In this document: positions 8,206 to 16,930 of the stretch, piece by piece | How the letters are laid out: every line of letters starts with the position of its first letter | How positions within the stretch are numbered: position 1 is the stretch's first letter | Assembly: GCF_008801715.1 (NCBI RefSeq) | Contig: NZ_VZPG01000005.1 | Span: forward strand, 124,001 to 188,000 | Source: Pseudochrobactrum saccharolyticum | Lineage (GTDB): Bacteria; Pseudomonadota; Alphaproteobacteria; Rhizobiales; Rhizobiaceae | DNA: 64,000 nt | Direction: 5' to 3' | Translations under genes and position numbers: made by a program | The notes under the pieces: generated by a model | The model's input: only the letters and a program-made list of their open reading frames with translations | Database searches by the model: none | Told to the model about the DNA's origin: nothing

Positions 8206-8532
8206 ATGTTACTGATCCATTGTCCTTATTGCGGCGAAGACCGCTCGGAACTGGAGTTCCGCAGCGCTCATGATGCCCATATTGCCCGCCCGACCAATAT
8301 AACCGAACTTTCGGACGAGGAATTCGTTGAGTTTCTCTATTGGCGCGACAATCCCAAAGGCGTGATTTTTGAACGCTGGCGGCATATTCACGGCTGCGGC
8401 CGCTTCTTCAATGCGGCACGCGACACGGTGAGCGACCGGTTCCTGCTCACCTATAAAGCCGGAGAGCCGAAACCGGATCTGAGCCAAATCGTACAGACGA
8501 ACAGTGTTGCGGCCAAGGAGAGTGGTCAATGA
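8206..8532 (+). CDS. soxD: Sarcosine oxidase subunit delta
   Basis: Small zinc-binding subunit of sarcosine oxidase, 108 residues. Cys6 and Cys9 (CPYC) with His60 and Cys64 (in HIHGC) have the spacing of the zinc ligands known from the Stenotrophomonas enzyme. The conserved WRDNPKGVIFERWRH and GRFFNAARDTVSDRF are family signatures. The TGA stop overlaps the soxA start as ATGA. Confidence 0.95.
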   Translation: MLLIHCPYCGEDRSELEFRSAHDAHIARPTNITELSDEEFVEFLYWRDNPKGVIFERWRHIHGCGRFFNAARDTVSDRFLLTYKAGEPKPDLSQIVQTNSVAAKESGQ

Positions 8533-11522
8533 GCGGCTCAAAACGCATACCTGGCAAAGGCCGCCTGACACCGGCGAAAACCGCCCGTTTCACCTTTGAC
8601 GGCAAGACCTATACGGCATTGGCAGGCGATACTGTCGCCTCGGCTCTGCTTGCCCATGATATTCACCTGATCGGACGTTCGTTCAAATATCACCGTCCGC
8701 GCGGCTTTCTGTCTGCAGGACCGGAAGAGCCGAATGCACTGCTGGATATTTCCCGCGACAAAGCCCATCGTCAGCCGAATGTGCGCGCAACCGTGCAGGA
8801 AGTTTTCGACGGCATGTATTCAGAATCGCAGAACCGCTGGCCGTCTTTGTCTTTCGACATCGGCGCAGTGAATGATCTGTTCTCGCCTTTCTTCGGTGCA
8901 GGCTTCTATTACAAGACTTTCATGTGGCCGAGAAAGGCGTGGGAGAAGGTCTACGAGCCGATCATCCGCCGTGCCGCAGGTCTGGGCGTAACGCCGACAG
9001 AACCTGATCCTGACCGTTATGCAGGCCGCTATGAGCATTGTGACGTGCTGGTTGTCGGTGCAGGTGTAGCTGGTTTAAGTGCGGCACTTGCTGCGGCGCG
9101 CACCGGTGCCAAAGTCATTCTCTGCGATGAACAGCCTGAAGTCGGCGGTGCCCTGCACCACGAGAACGGCACCAAGATCGACGGTCAGGATGGCTTTGCA
9201 TGGGCGCAAATCACTGCGGCCGAGTTGAATGCCATGCCGAATGTACGTGTTCTCACCCGCACCACGGCTTTCGGCTATTATAACCATAATTTCGTGGCTT
9301 TGGCTGAGCGTGTCACCGACCACGTTGCATTGCCGGAGAAGAACACCGCGCGTGAGCGTCTGTGGCAGGTGCGTGCCAAGCGCGTCATTCTCGCCAACGG
9401 TTCTATTGAACGTCATATGGTCTTTGCTAATAATGACCGTCCGGGTGTGATGCTGGCTTCGGCTGCCCGCACCTATCTCAATCATTTCGGCGTGGCTGTC
9501 GGCTCGCATGTTGGTGTCTTCACCGCCCATGACAGCGCCTATGAAGCCGCATTTGATCTGAAAAATGCAGGCATTGATATTCCGGTGATTGTCGATGCAC
9601 GCGCCCATCCGGGTGAAGCCGTGCTGGCGGAAGCCCGCCGTTTGAATATTCCGGTTCTGACCAATCATTGTGTGCTGAGTGTTGGTGGCAAGCTGCGGGT
9701 CAAATCCATGACTGTTGCCACCAATGGCGCGAAGTCAGGCCGCAAATATACGATTGATGCGCTGATCACCTCCTCCGGCTGGACACCATCGGTGCACCTG
9801 TTCTCACAATCACGCGGCAAGCTGCGCTTTGACGATGCCAAACAGCGCTTTCTGCCGGATGTTTACGCGCAGGACTGCATCTGCGTCGGCACCTGTAACG
9901 GCACCGACGATCTGCAGGCGGTAATTGATGAAGCCGTTGCAGCAGGCACATCTGCCGGTGTTGCAACCGGCGGCAAGGCATCAGCAACCACCACTGTCAG
10001 CGCAACAACAGCCTATAGCTGGAGCGGCGGCATGGTCGGCACCACAGCCGGTGCAGGCCCTGACAGCAATGTGAAGGCTTTTATCGACTTCCAGCATGAT
10101 GTTTGCGCCAAGGATATCCGCAATGCCGTGCGTGAAGGTATGCACTCTATCGAGCATATCAAACGCTTTACCACCAACGGCATGGCATCCGATCAGGGTA
10201 AAATGTCCAATATGCACGGACTGGCGATTGCCTCGGAAGCACTCAACAAGCCAATCCCGCAGGTCGGTCTCACCACCTTCCGCCAGCCTTATACACCGGT
10301 GACGTTCGGCACACTCATCAACTCGTCCCGCGATCATCTGTTTGATCCGGCGCGTCAGACTGCGCTGCATCATTTTGAGGCTCAGAACGGCGCGATTTAT
10401 GAGGATGTCGGCAACTGGAAACGCGCATGGTATTATCCGCAGGCCGGTGAAACCATGCATGATGCGGTTGCCCGCGAATGTAAAACCGTGCGCGAAGTCG
10501 CCGGTATCTTTGATGCCTCCACCTTGGGTAAAATTGAAGTTGTCGGCCCTGATGCCGCTGAGTTCCTCAATCTGATGTATACAAACGCATGGGATACGCT
10601 GAAACCGGGTCGCTGCCGCTACGGTATTATGACCGGTGAAGACGGTTTTGTGATGGATGATGGTGTGGTCGGCCGCATGGCGCATGACCGCTTCCACGTC
10701 ACTACCACAACCGGCGGTGCGCCGCGTGTCCTCAACCATATGGAAGATTATCTCCAGACCGAGTTCCCGCATCTCAATGTCTGGCTGACCTCCACCACCG
10801 AACAATGGGCAGTGATTGCCGTTCAGGGGCCGAAAGCCCGTGAGATTATCGCGCCATTTGTTGAAGGCATTGATATTTCCAACGAAGCCTTCCCGCATAT
10901 GAGTGTGGCAGAAGGTAAATTCTGCGGCGTACCGACCCGTCTGTTCCGCATGTCCTTTACCGGTGAACTGGGCTTTGAAATCAATGTCCCTGCCGATTAT
11001 GGTCAGTCTGTGCTGGAAGCCGTCTGGGAGCGTGCCAAAGCCATGGGCGCCTGCCTCTACGGCACTGAGACCATGCATGTTCTGCGTGCTGAAAAAGGCT
11101 ACATCATTGTCGGTCAGGATACAGACGGCACTCTGACCCCCTATGATGCAGCGGTCGGCTGGGCTGTTTCCAAGAAGAAAATCGACTTCGTTGGCATCCG
11201 TGGTATGCGCCGCCCTGATCTGGTGGCGGAAGGCCGCAAACAACTGGTCGGCCTGCTGACCAAAAATCCAAACACAGTGCTGGATGAAGGCGCACAGATC
11301 GTTGCCGATCCGAACCAGCCGAAACCGATGAAAATGCTCGGTCACGTCACCTCTTCCTACTGGTCGTCCAATCTCGGGCGCTCCATTGCCATGGCTGTGG
11401 TGCATGATGGATTTAATCTGCACGGCAAAACCCTGTTCGTGCCGATGCTGGATCGTGTGATTGAGGTTGAAGTAACCGGCCCGGTCTTTATTGACGAAAA
11501 GGGAGAGCGCCTGCATGTCTAA
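8529..11522 (+). CDS. soxA: Sarcosine oxidase subunit alpha
   Basis: Large subunit of sarcosine oxidase, 997 residues, close to the family norm. Residues 18-100 form the ferredoxin-like N-terminal domain, with the GRSFKYHRPRGFLSAGPEEP signature. A dinucleotide-binding fold, VVGAGVAGLSAALAAARTG, begins near residue 174 and belongs to the NAD-binding domain. From about residue 620 the chain matches the aminomethyltransferase (GcvT) fold that binds tetrahydrofolate, with FTGELGFEINVP visible. AAGGAG precedes the start. The 3' end overlaps soxG by eight bases. Confidence 0.96.
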   Translation: MSGSKRIPGKGRLTPAKTARFTFDGKTYTALAGDTVASALLAHDIHLIGRSFKYHRPRGFLSAGPEEPNALLDISRDKAHRQPNVRATVQEVFDGMYSESQNRWPSLSFDIGAVNDLFSPFFGAGFYYKTFMWPRKAWEKVYEPIIRRAAGLGVTPTEPDPDRYAGRYEHCDVLVVGAGVAGLSAALAAARTGAKVILCDEQPEVGGALHHENGTKIDGQDGFAWAQITAAELNAMPNVRVLTRTTAFGYYNHNFVALAERVTDHVALPEKNTARERLWQVRAKRVILANGSIERHMVFANNDRPGVMLASAARTYLNHFGVAVGSHVGVFTAHDSAYEAAFDLKNAGIDIPVIVDARAHPGEAVLAEARRLNIPVLTNHCVLSVGGKLRVKSMTVATNGAKSGRKYTIDALITSSGWTPSVHLFSQSRGKLRFDDAKQRFLPDVYAQDCICVGTCNGTDDLQAVIDEAVAAGTSAGVATGGKASATTTVSATTAYSWSGGMVGTTAGAGPDSNVKAFIDFQHDVCAKDIRNAVREGMHSIEHIKRFTTNGMASDQGKMSNMHGLAIASEALNKPIPQVGLTTFRQPYTPVTFGTLINSSRDHLFDPARQTALHHFEAQNGAIYEDVGNWKRAWYYPQAGETMHDAVARECKTVREVAGIFDASTLGKIEVVGPDAAEFLNLMYTNAWDTLKPGRCRYGIMTGEDGFVMDDGVVGRMAHDRFHVTTTTGGAPRVLNHMEDYLQTEFPHLNVWLTSTTEQWAVIAVQGPKAREIIAPFVEGIDISNEAFPHMSVAEGKFCGVPTRLFRMSFTGELGFEINVPADYGQSVLEAVWERAKAMGACLYGTETMHVLRAEKGYIIVGQDTDGTLTPYDAAVGWAVSKKKIDFVGIRGMRRPDLVAEGRKQLVGLLTKNPNTVLDEGAQIVADPNQPKPMKMLGHVTSSYWSSNLGRSIAMAVVHDGFNLHGKTLFVPMLDRVIEVEVTGPVFIDEKGERLHV

Positions 11523-12072
11523 CTCCGAAGCAATCGCACAGCGCATCACAGTTCTGGGCAACAGCCGTGCCGGAAACGGTTCGGTGCAGATCATTCCGGC
11601 AGAACCGGCGGAGCGTATTTCGCTCCGCGCCCGCGCCAATGATGTTACAGCACTGTCCAAAGCCCTTGGCGTCACCCTGCCGCAAAAACCGAAACACAGT
11701 ACCACCAAAGGCAAGCGCTCGGCATTGTGGCTTGGCCCTGACGAATGGCTGGTGATTGACACCGGCGGACAATCACCTTTTGCGGATTTGCAAGGCGTTG
11801 AAACGCTGCATGCCGCAACCGATGTATCCCACCGCAATATCGGCATCATCATTTCCGGTGAAGGCGCAGAGGCAACAATCAATGCGGGCTGTCCGCAGGA
11901 TTTATCGCTGGCCGTTTTTCCGGTTGGCGCTGCCACCCGTACGATTTTCGGCAAGGCCGAGATTGTGCTGTGGCGCTTGTCTGAAACCGAATTCCGGCTG
12001 GAATGCTGGCGCTCCTTTGGCACCTATGTTTTCGGACTGCTGAGTGAAGGCGCATTGGACGCAGCCGTCTGA
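11515..12072 (+). CDS. soxG: Sarcosine oxidase subunit gamma
   Basis: Gamma subunit of sarcosine oxidase, 185 residues. An in-frame start at 11491 exists, but ATG 11515 has GGGAG upstream and overlaps the soxA stop as ATGTCTAA. The fold is related to the GcvT C-terminal region; LWLGPDEWLVID and the internal ATDVSHRNIGI are typical. It is the last gene of the operon and is followed by a terminator. The glyA, folD or purU genes often found with soxBDAG are not here. Confidence 0.93.
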   Translation: MSNSEAIAQRITVLGNSRAGNGSVQIIPAEPAERISLRARANDVTALSKALGVTLPQKPKHSTTKGKRSALWLGPDEWLVIDTGGQSPFADLQGVETLHAATDVSHRNIGIIISGEGAEATINAGCPQDLSLAVFPVGAATRTIFGKAEIVLWRLSETEFRLECWRSFGTYVFGLLSEGALDAAV

Positions 12073-12111
12073 CGATAACCTCAACGTCCTGAAACTGTCA
12101 TAATTACACTT

Positions 12112-12148
12112 TAAGCACCGCATCTTCCCAAAGACGCGGTGCTTTTAT
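12112..12148 (+). terminator. Terminator of the sox operon
   Basis: AAGCACCGCATCTT pairs with AAGACGCGGTGCTT (one mismatch) around a short loop, followed by TTATTTT. Confidence 0.87.
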
Positions 12149-12255
12149 TTTGAGCAAGCATAATAGCTTTAATGTGATTGTTCATTTACAGCAGACCGCA
12201 CTAAAGCATCTTCTGCGCCGTATTGCCCTCTTCTGTTTTGACAAGCACCATTTTC

Positions 12256-13422
12256 ATGACCATTAAAAAACGTCTCATCATTAATTTCACAGGTTATGAA
12301 GGGCTGCACCCTAAGGCAGTGCGCGTGCGTCATCGCAAAATTATGAGCGATTTTGACAAGCTGTGGGGCACAAAAACCAGCCTGTCCCCGATGGCCGATG
12401 CAGATCACGGCAGCGGCACCATGCAGGTGACAGCCAAAGGCGAGAACTGGGAAACACAAAGCGAATTCTGCCAGTTCGGTACCGCAGATATTTTTGATGA
12501 ATATGCAGCACGATCCCTGCCACACCGTCTGTTCACCGGCAGCCGCGCTTTTCTGAATATTCTCTTCACCGGCACCTTATGGCGTTATGGCCGCACCAGT
12601 TGGCGGTTTGTCATGTTTTTCATGTGGCCGTTTCTGATGGTGCTGGCCATGCTGGCCTTAACGCTCGGCATCACAGCAGCGCCGGTACTGGCCGGTTTCT
12701 CACCACTGCATATGCTCTGGTCGCTGCCGCTGGCTCTCGGTATTTGCTACGCACTGATACGGGTGCTGGATGAAAAACTTTTCATCTCCTATCTGCTCGA
12801 CGACTGGTCAGCCGCCTATGACCGGATTTATGACAAGAGTTCCAGTCTGCGCCAGCGCAAACAGATTTTTGCCCAGATGTTGACAGAAAAACTGCGCAGC
12901 AGTGAGGCTGATGAAGTCATCATTATGGGGCACAGTCTCGGCACTGTACCGGCGATTGAAGCGCTGGCTGAAGTCTGGCGCACCGAGCCGGAACTCCTGC
13001 GTAAACAGCCGGTCTCTTTGCTTGCTGCCGGCTCCTGCTTGCTGATGATTGCTCTGCATCCGCGCGCTAAAGCCTTGCGCGAGGATGTAAGTGTATTACT
13101 GAACGATAGTCCGGTTTTCTGGGCTGAATTTCAGGCGCTGACGGATATCATCCATTTTTACAATTCAGAGCCTGCCAAAGCACTGAAAATTCAGACGAAC
13201 AATCCGCCGCTGATCCAGCATATCCGGTTCAAACATATTCACTCTCCTGTCCGCTACAAACAGGCCAAGGGCAATTTCTTCAAAATGCATTTGCTGTTTA
13301 TTTCAGGCAGCCAGAAGAAGAACGCCTATGATATCGGCATGTTCCTGCACGGGCCTTTCGCGCTCAAAACCCTGCTGACCGATTACCCCGATCAGCCTGC
13401 ACCGCTGGATACATTACACTAA
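12256..13422 (+). CDS. Membrane protein with a hydrolase-type GHSLG motif
   Basis: A 388-residue protein that I do not recognise as a named family. ATG 12256 is preferred to an upstream TTG at 12223; the ribosome-binding site is weak. Two hydrophobic segments lie near residues 118-140 and 152-170. GHSLGT at 225-230 (Ser227), preceded by a VIIM strand, is the nucleophile elbow of α/β-hydrolases and lipases. The N-terminus, KKRLIINFTGYEG, could be the first β-strand. A lipase-like hydrolase at the inner membrane is plausible, but substrate and catalytic Asp/His are unassigned. It stands alone; a family B repeat follows. Confidence 0.7.
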   Translation: MTIKKRLIINFTGYEGLHPKAVRVRHRKIMSDFDKLWGTKTSLSPMADADHGSGTMQVTAKGENWETQSEFCQFGTADIFDEYAARSLPHRLFTGSRAFLNILFTGTLWRYGRTSWRFVMFFMWPFLMVLAMLALTLGITAAPVLAGFSPLHMLWSLPLALGICYALIRVLDEKLFISYLLDDWSAAYDRIYDKSSSLRQRKQIFAQMLTEKLRSSEADEVIIMGHSLGTVPAIEALAEVWRTEPELLRKQPVSLLAAGSCLLMIALHPRAKALREDVSVLLNDSPVFWAEFQALTDIIHFYNSEPAKALKIQTNNPPLIQHIRFKHIHSPVRYKQAKGNFFKMHLLFISGSQKKNAYDIGMFLHGPFALKTLLTDYPDQPAPLDTLH

Positions 13423-13431
13423 AACGGCACT

Positions 13432-13556
13432 GCCTCGTTTCTGGTCAGCACGAGGCGAAAATGGTGTTCTTCGAGAACCGAAACGGAGCGTACTAAAGTA
13501 CGTGAGTATCGGAAGCGCAGAAAAACGCCATTTGCAGCCCGTTCTGGCCGGAAACT
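13432..13556. repeat. Hairpin repeat, copy B1
   Basis: The core, 13457-13535, is a long imperfect hairpin. The outer arms AAATGGTGTTCTT and AAAAACGCCATTT pair, the middle pairs CCGA with TCGG, and the tip pairs CGTAC with GTACG around TAAA. It is homologous to copy B2 at 43996-44073. A 7-bp stem, GCCTCGT / ACGAGGC (13432-13456), precedes it. It fills the gap between two converging genes. Confidence 0.7.
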
Positions 13557-14027
13557 TCACTCAGCAGGTGGGACGACAGCGATGGTCAGCCACCGCGCTG
13601 TGAGAGCCGGTTTGACCATACCTTCCACTTCCAGTGTCACATCATAATGATTGACCACACGGCCGGAAGGACGGATATCCGCATCAGCCAGTTTGAAACG
13701 GGCGCGGACGCGGGTTCCGGTTTTGACCGGCGACATGAAACGCACACTGTCAAAACCGTAATTGATGCCCATGGTTGCGCCCTGCAGCATCGGCAGTGCT
13801 TCAAAAGCCAAAGTCGAGAGCAATGAAAGCGTCAGAAAACCATGGGCGATTGTACCGCCGAAAGGTGTTTCCGCCGCACGAACCGGATCCACATGGATAT
13901 ATTGATGATCATCCGTTGCATCGGCAAACTGGTTGATCATTTCCTGTGTGACCACACGCCACTCGGAGCAGCCGATTTCTGTGCCGATCGCTTCACGCAG
14001 CTGATCCAGAGTGATCGCATCTTTCAT
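13557..14027 (-). CDS. MaoC/NodN-like (R)-specific enoyl-CoA hydratase family protein
   Basis: A 156-residue hot-dog-fold protein. The hydratase-2 motif ATDDHQYIHVDPVRA at residues 37-51 holds the likely catalytic Asp40 and His45 with the DxxxxH spacing of PhaJ-type hydratases. FGGTIAHGFLTLSLL follows as in MaoC and NodN proteins. It probably hydrates a trans-2-enoyl-CoA, as in fatty-acid or polyhydroxyalkanoate metabolism. AAAGG lies upstream of the ATG. It is downstream of the HAD gene on the same strand with 31 bases between, so the two may be co-transcribed. Confidence 0.86.
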   Translation of the reverse strand: MKDAITLDQLREAIGTEIGCSEWRVVTQEMINQFADATDDHQYIHVDPVRAAETPFGGTIAHGFLTLSLLSTLAFEALPMLQGATMGINYGFDSVRFMSPVKTGTRVRARFKLADADIRPSGRVVNHYDVTLEVEGMVKPALTARWLTIAVVPPAE

Positions 14028-14058
14028 TGCTATAGACCTTTATGATGGATTCGCACTT

Positions 14059-14751
14059 TCAGAGAATGTTATTCTCTATCTCTTTCCAGCTGCTATAAAC
14101 CGCTTTTGCACCTTTTTCCAAAAGCTTTTCCGTGTGCCCGGCATAAGTATGCCCGCCGCCGGTATAACCGATTGCTGTCATACCTGCGGCAACAGCCCCC
14201 TCCACACCAAATGGTGAATCTTCAAACACCACACAACGTGCCGGATCAGCACCGAATTTCTCTGCGGCAAACAGGAACAAGTCCGGTGCAGGCTTGCCGC
14301 GTTTGACCATTGTTGATGAGTATAATGCCCCATTAAACGCCCCGATCAGACCGGTTTTTTCCAGACTGAAAGCAATACGCTGCGGTGAGGAAGACGAGGC
14401 CACACAACTGCGGGTCTTCAGGCGCTCCAGCACACCGGCAATGCCGTCACAAGGCTGCAGGGCTTCAGAAAACACCCGATGTGTTTCCGGCCAGATATCA
14501 TCCTGCGCTGCATCCGGCAGATAATGACCGGTCAGATCGCCGATCAGACGGATAATATCCGCCTGTTTCATTCCCACGCCTTTGGCTACCGTACCGTCAG
14601 GAATCGGCATATTATGGCGGGCATAAACATTATGGAAAGCCAGCGCAGCCAGCGGCTCGCTGTCGACCAGCACACCGTCACAGTCAAAAATCACGAGATC
14701 CCAGTTATTATTGGTTACGCTGTCCAGCACTTTGAACTCCTGCTCTGTCAT
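14059..14751 (-). CDS. HAD-superfamily phosphatase, β-phosphoglucomutase/sugar-phosphatase type
   Basis: A 230-residue HAD subfamily IA hydrolase. Motif I is FDCDGVLVDSE with nucleophile Asp23 and acid/base Asp25. Motif II is VASSSSP, the motif III lysine sits in KRGKPAPDLF, and motif IV is VFEDSPFGVEGA. The helical cap lies between motifs I and II. Members act on small phosphorylated sugars; the substrate is not readable here. The gene diverges from the DXR-like gene with about 107 bases between starts. Confidence 0.87.
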   Translation of the reverse strand: MTEQEFKVLDSVTNNNWDLVIFDCDGVLVDSEPLAALAFHNVYARHNMPIPDGTVAKGVGMKQADIIRLIGDLTGHYLPDAAQDDIWPETHRVFSEALQPCDGIAGVLERLKTRSCVASSSSPQRIAFSLEKTGLIGAFNGALYSSTMVKRGKPAPDLFLFAAEKFGADPARCVVFEDSPFGVEGAVAAGMTAIGYTGGGHTYAGHTEKLLEKGAKAVYSSWKEIENNIL

Positions 14752-14858
14752 GCCGCACGGATGCAGCCCCTTAGTAATTGATATTTAATCTAGTCTTTTA
14801 TAACTGTCATTATCAGGCGGGTTATTCTCCCGCAAAACACTATCTCCGGAGAACAAAC

Positions 14859-16178
14859 ATGGCCACCAATGTCGCACTCACCGGCTTAGCTCGTGATATG
14901 AAAGCCCGCGCCGATACCGGTAAACCCATCCGCATCGGCCTGATCGGCTGCGGAGAAATGGGCACCGATATTGTGACCCGTGTCGCCCATATGCCCGGCA
15001 TTGAAATCGGCGCGATTTCGGAGACCAATCCGCAGCGCGCTCTCAAAGCCGCCGAGATCGCCTATGGTGAACAAGGCCATGCCCGCGAGGTTGGCACCGG
15101 CTCTGATCTGAGCCTCGCGCTCGAAGCCCGTAAAATTGCTGTTACCGATAATGCAGACCTCATTCTCAATAATGACCTGATTGACGTGGTGATTGATGCA
15201 ACCGGCATTCCTGCTGTTGGTGCAGAAATCGGCCTGCGTGCCATGGAGCACGGCAAACATCTCGTAATGATGAATGTTGAAGCTGATGTGACAATCGGCG
15301 CTTATCTTAAGAGCGAAGCCGACCGTCTTGGCGTTGTCTATTCGCTCGGTGCCGGTGACGAGCCGTCATCCTGTATGGAACTGATCGAATTTGTCACCGC
15401 CATGGGGCATCCGATTGTTGCCGCCGGTAAGGGTAAGAACAATCCGCTCAATATTGATGCTATTCCCGATAATTACATTGAAGAAGCCACGCGCCGGAAT
15501 ATGAATGTGCGCCTGCTTGTGGAATTTGTGGACGGTTCCAAAACCATGGTGGAAATGGCGGCTATCGCCAATGCCACCGGTCTGGTACCGGATAAAGCCG
15601 GTATGCACGGCCCTGCCGCAACACTCGACCAGCTCTCCTCAACGCTGATTCCTGAGAAAGACGGCGGCGTGCTCTCCCGTGTGGGCGTTGTCGATTACAC
15701 CATCGGCAAAGGCGTGGCTCCGGGTGTATTCGTGGTTGCGGACATGTCCCATCCGCGTATTAGTGAGCGTATGGAAGACCTGAAAATGGGTAAAGGCCCA
15801 TATTTCACCTTCCATCGTCCGTACCACCTGACCTCGCTGGAAGTGCCCCTCACCTGCGCCCGTGCAGTGCTCTATGGCAAAGCCGACATGGTACCGCTGA
15901 GCAAACCGACCGCAGAAGTTGCAGCCGTTGCCAAGAAAGATATGGCGGTTGGCGAAACCCTCGATGCAATCGGTGAATATTGCTACCGTGCATGGATCAT
16001 GACCTCCGGTGAAGCCCGCGCAGCCAAAGCCATTCCATGCGGAATGCTGACCGGTGCCAAAGTACTGAAGCCGATCAAAAAAGGTGAGCTCATCACCTAT
16101 GACAATGCGGCTCTGCCTGCCGGTTCTCGCCTTGCAGAACTGCGTGCCCGTCAGGACAAGCTGGTTTACGGTAGCTAG
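14859..16178 (+). CDS. drl: DXR-like reductoisomerase (DRL), homoserine dehydrogenase-like with SAF domain
   Basis: A 439-residue NAD(P)-dependent enzyme. The frame opens 81 bases earlier, but ATG 14859 with CCGGAGA upstream gives the expected N-terminus. A Rossmann motif, IGLIGCGEMGTDIV, lies near residue 27, followed by IDVVIDATGIPAVGAEIG and SLGAGDEPSSCMELIEF. The C-terminal part (KKDMAVGETLDAIGEYCYR to KKGELITYDNA) is a SAF-type domain. From memory it closely resembles the Brucella DRL enzyme, which makes 2-C-methylerythritol 4-phosphate in place of the usual Dxr. Other members may have different substrates, so the function is inferred. Confidence 0.8.
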   Translation: MATNVALTGLARDMKARADTGKPIRIGLIGCGEMGTDIVTRVAHMPGIEIGAISETNPQRALKAAEIAYGEQGHAREVGTGSDLSLALEARKIAVTDNADLILNNDLIDVVIDATGIPAVGAEIGLRAMEHGKHLVMMNVEADVTIGAYLKSEADRLGVVYSLGAGDEPSSCMELIEFVTAMGHPIVAAGKGKNNPLNIDAIPDNYIEEATRRNMNVRLLVEFVDGSKTMVEMAAIANATGLVPDKAGMHGPAATLDQLSSTLIPEKDGGVLSRVGVVDYTIGKGVAPGVFVVADMSHPRISERMEDLKMGKGPYFTFHRPYHLTSLEVPLTCARAVLYGKADMVPLSKPTAEVAAVAKKDMAVGETLDAIGEYCYRAWIMTSGEARAAKAIPCGMLTGAKVLKPIKKGELITYDNAALPAGSRLAELRARQDKLVYGS

Positions 16179-16194
16179 AATAAATTCAGCAATT

Positions 16195-16231
16195 TTTCGC
16201 CTCCGGAATAATTATCATTCCGGAGGCGAAA
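16195..16231. terminator. Bidirectional terminator after the DXR-like gene
   Basis: A perfect 15-bp stem: TTTCGCCTCCGGAAT at 16195-16209 and ATTCCGGAGGCGAAA at 16217-16231, with a T-rich tail on the plus strand. The minus-strand ClpP-like gene ends four bases away. Confidence 0.88.
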
Positions 16232-16234
16232 GTC

Positions 16235-16930
16235 TTATTTTTTATTTGAGTCCGTAATATAATAGACAACTTGTGCATGCGTTACATCATCCGCTATTTT
16301 AGAGATGATACCCTTTTCCATTGCCTGTTCCGGCAAAAGAAACTGCCTTTGTGCTTCTCTGGCTAATAATGAACTAACCTCATCATCACGAAACTTCGTG
16401 CATTTCTTATAAATATCTTTGAACATTTGATTATAAGCAGCCAGATCAGACTGCGCTATCTCTATAACGTCCGGACTAAAATAAGAGCTTTTCCGTGTAA
16501 TGCTGGCCGGATGCAGAATAAAGCGTCCGCCCTGTAACGACTGTCTGTTTTCAGCACCACAGAAGATCATACTCGCGGCAGATCCGACCGTTGAGATATT
16601 GACTGTCGCCACCGGAATGCGGGATCCCTTTACAAGCCAATACCCCACATAACCGCTATCCATATCACCACCATAACTACTGATATAAAGATTGATGGTT
16701 TCCAGATTTTTATAGCTGATATTCAGCTCATCAAGTACCCGTGCCAGATTAGATATATTGTCAGCATTAACCTCAGCGGTAAAATAAATTTTACCCACTT
16801 TTACTGCGGCCTCAGCTCCAGGTGACGTTAGATAAACCTTATTCACGTCTGCATGGGCTGCCACTGAGAGAGAACAAACGCACACACCAAGAAACAATAT
16901 TTTGCGATATAAATTAGTAAATAATCTCAT
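16235..16930 (-). CDS. Exported ClpP-fold protein (ClpP/crotonase-like)
   Basis: A 231-residue protein with a signal peptide (hydrophobic core near residues 11-24, AHA cleavage site at about 25-27), so it should act in the periplasm. The mature part follows the ClpP fold: YISSYGGDMDSGYVGYWL resembles the ClpP oxyanion-hole strand, GSAASM holds the expected nucleophile Ser120, and ILHPAS holds His140. At the place of the ClpP catalytic Asp the sequence reads AQRQFLLPEQA, with no Asp. It could be a Ser-His enzyme, use another residue, or not be a protease. AAGGAGG gives a strong ribosome-binding site. The gene looks richer in A+T than its neighbours. Confidence 0.78.
   Translation of the reverse strand: MRLFTNLYRKILFLGVCVCSLSVAAHADVNKVYLTSPGAEAAVKVGKIYFTAEVNADNISNLARVLDELNISYKNLETINLYISSYGGDMDSGYVGYWLVKGSRIPVATVNISTVGSAASMIFCGAENRQSLQGGRFILHPASITRKSSYFSPDVIEIAQSDLAAYNQMFKDIYKKCTKFRDDEVSSLLAREAQRQFLLPEQAMEKGIISKIADDVTHAQVVYYITDSNKK

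Noticed and set aside
9981-12023. 680-residue open frame on the minus strand under soxA and soxG
   Set aside because: It is the shadow of two well-recognised genes; its protein has no recognisable domain and is rich in His/Cys/Arg, as expected for an antisense frame.
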